In this document: one piece after another, positions 4,920 through 5,275 of the stretch
Position numbering within the stretch: the stretch's first letter is position 1
How the letters are laid out: each line of letters begins with the position of its first letter
Assembly (NCBI GenBank): GCA_030828265.1
Contig: JAURCW010000095.1
Coordinates: 1-5,275 of the forward strand
From: Burkholderiales bacterium
GTDB taxonomy: Bacteria; Pseudomonadota; Gammaproteobacteria; Burkholderiales; Burkholderiaceae_A
Direction: 5' to 3'
Length of the DNA: 5,275 nucleotides
Notes under the pieces: model-generated
The model's input: only the letters and a program-made list of their open reading frames with translations
Databases searched by the model: none
What the model was told of the DNA's origin: nothing
Position numbers and translations under genes: made by a program

Positions 4920-5275
4920 TCACTTCAACTGCGGATCAATAAGGGCGGGGTCAACCACCGGACCCCAAATGGCAGGATAGGCAGGTGCAACGCCATGCTT
5001 GACAGCCCAAAGATACCAATTGTCCACCACGGTGCCTGTAAGCAGAATACCAATTCCCCCCGTAACGCAGGTGAGTACTGCGAACCACCAGGCCCAACGG
5101 TGAATGGACTCCATGGTGGCGTTAAAGCCCATGGTCCAGCGCCAAAAAAGTGCTGCACGCTCCGAGGCTGTTCCTCGATCAACAATCTGCTCAATCTCAC
5201 GCTCACCACCAAAACGGCTTACGGCAAGAATGGTGGCGCCGTGCATGGCAAAAAGCAAGACCGATCCATACAGAA
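4920..5275 (-). CDS. pufM: Photosynthetic reaction-centre M subunit, C-terminal part (5' end outside window)
   Basis: The frame is open to the window edge; the in-frame residues begin [18 protein letters not shown], a hallmark of PufM helix D. The His of AMHGAT, the second Glu of GGERE and the His of MESIHRW match the non-heme iron ligands M219, M234 and M266 of Rhodobacter sphaeroides. [11 protein letters not shown] contains the conserved Trp next to the primary quinone, and [16 protein letters not shown] closes transmembrane helix E. PufM with PufL binds the bacteriochlorophylls, bacteriopheophytins and quinones of the type-II reaction centre in the cytoplasmic membrane. After the usual end (HG-x-AP) the protein runs on for about 18 residues, [23 protein letters not shown], a short extension compared with R. 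sphaeroides. Its stop is 20 bp before the pufC ATG, so the two are co-transcribed; pufL and the antenna genes are expected beyond the window. Confidence 0.97.
   Translation of the reverse strand, partial: LYGSVLLFAMHGATILAVSRFGGEREIEQIVDRGTASERAALFWRWTMGFNATMESIHRWAWWFAVLTCVTGGIGILLTGTVVDNWYLWAVKHGVAPAYPAIWGPVVDPALIDPQLK

Noticed and set aside
4900..4923. GTG at 4923 as the pufC start, overlapping the pufM stop as GTGA
   Set aside because: The ATG at 4899 has a strong ribosome binding site at proper spacing, and the extra eight residues add nothing to the signal sequence.
1..5275. CRISPR array, tRNA, rRNA, insertion sequence or phage genes
   Set aside because: No regularly spaced repeats, cloverleaf-like sequence, transposase motif or phage gene was seen on either strand.

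Overview
The window looks like part of a photosynthesis gene region from an anoxygenic phototrophic purple bacterium (Pseudomonadota), most likely a beta- or gammaproteobacterium. The reasons are a reaction-centre M subunit (PufM) followed by a lipoprotein-type tetraheme reaction-centre cytochrome (PufC), plus a high-potential iron-sulfur protein (HiPIP), which in several purple bacteria is the soluble electron donor to PufC. The exact genus cannot be read from the sequence.

Layout. Positions 1-555 (+) hold the C-terminal half of a second, divergent PufC-type cytochrome, cut by the window edge, with hemes 3 and 4 visible. A 283-bp non-coding leader (556-838) follows; it has hairpins, two copies of a TGTC-N3-GACA palindrome and a short duplicate of a downstream gene start. 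Then comes a compact four-gene + strand cluster: an exported calcineurin-like metallophosphoesterase (839-1894), a monoheme c-type cytochrome with a SoxA/TsdA-like flavour (1932-2447), a DUF1566 (Lcl-type) exported protein (2496-3083) and a Tat-exported HiPIP (3136-3471). A strong hairpin-plus-U-tract terminator closes it (3515-3544). A second, oppositely oriented terminator (3553-3586) serves the convergent minus-strand puf genes: pufC (4899-3646) and the C-terminal part of pufM (5275-4920, cut by the window edge).

How the parts fit. All six genes are predicted to act at or outside the cytoplasmic membrane. PufM binds the reaction-centre cofactors. PufC re-reduces the photo-oxidised special pair through four hemes. 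HiPIP is a plausible soluble donor to PufC. The monoheme cytochrome, the DUF1566 protein and the phosphoesterase are co-oriented with HiPIP at short spacings and so may form one periplasmic redox module. That functional link is inferred from position only. The most interesting points are the second PufC paralogue beside this module, the possible thiolate heme ligand in the small cytochrome, and the structured leader in front of the cluster.
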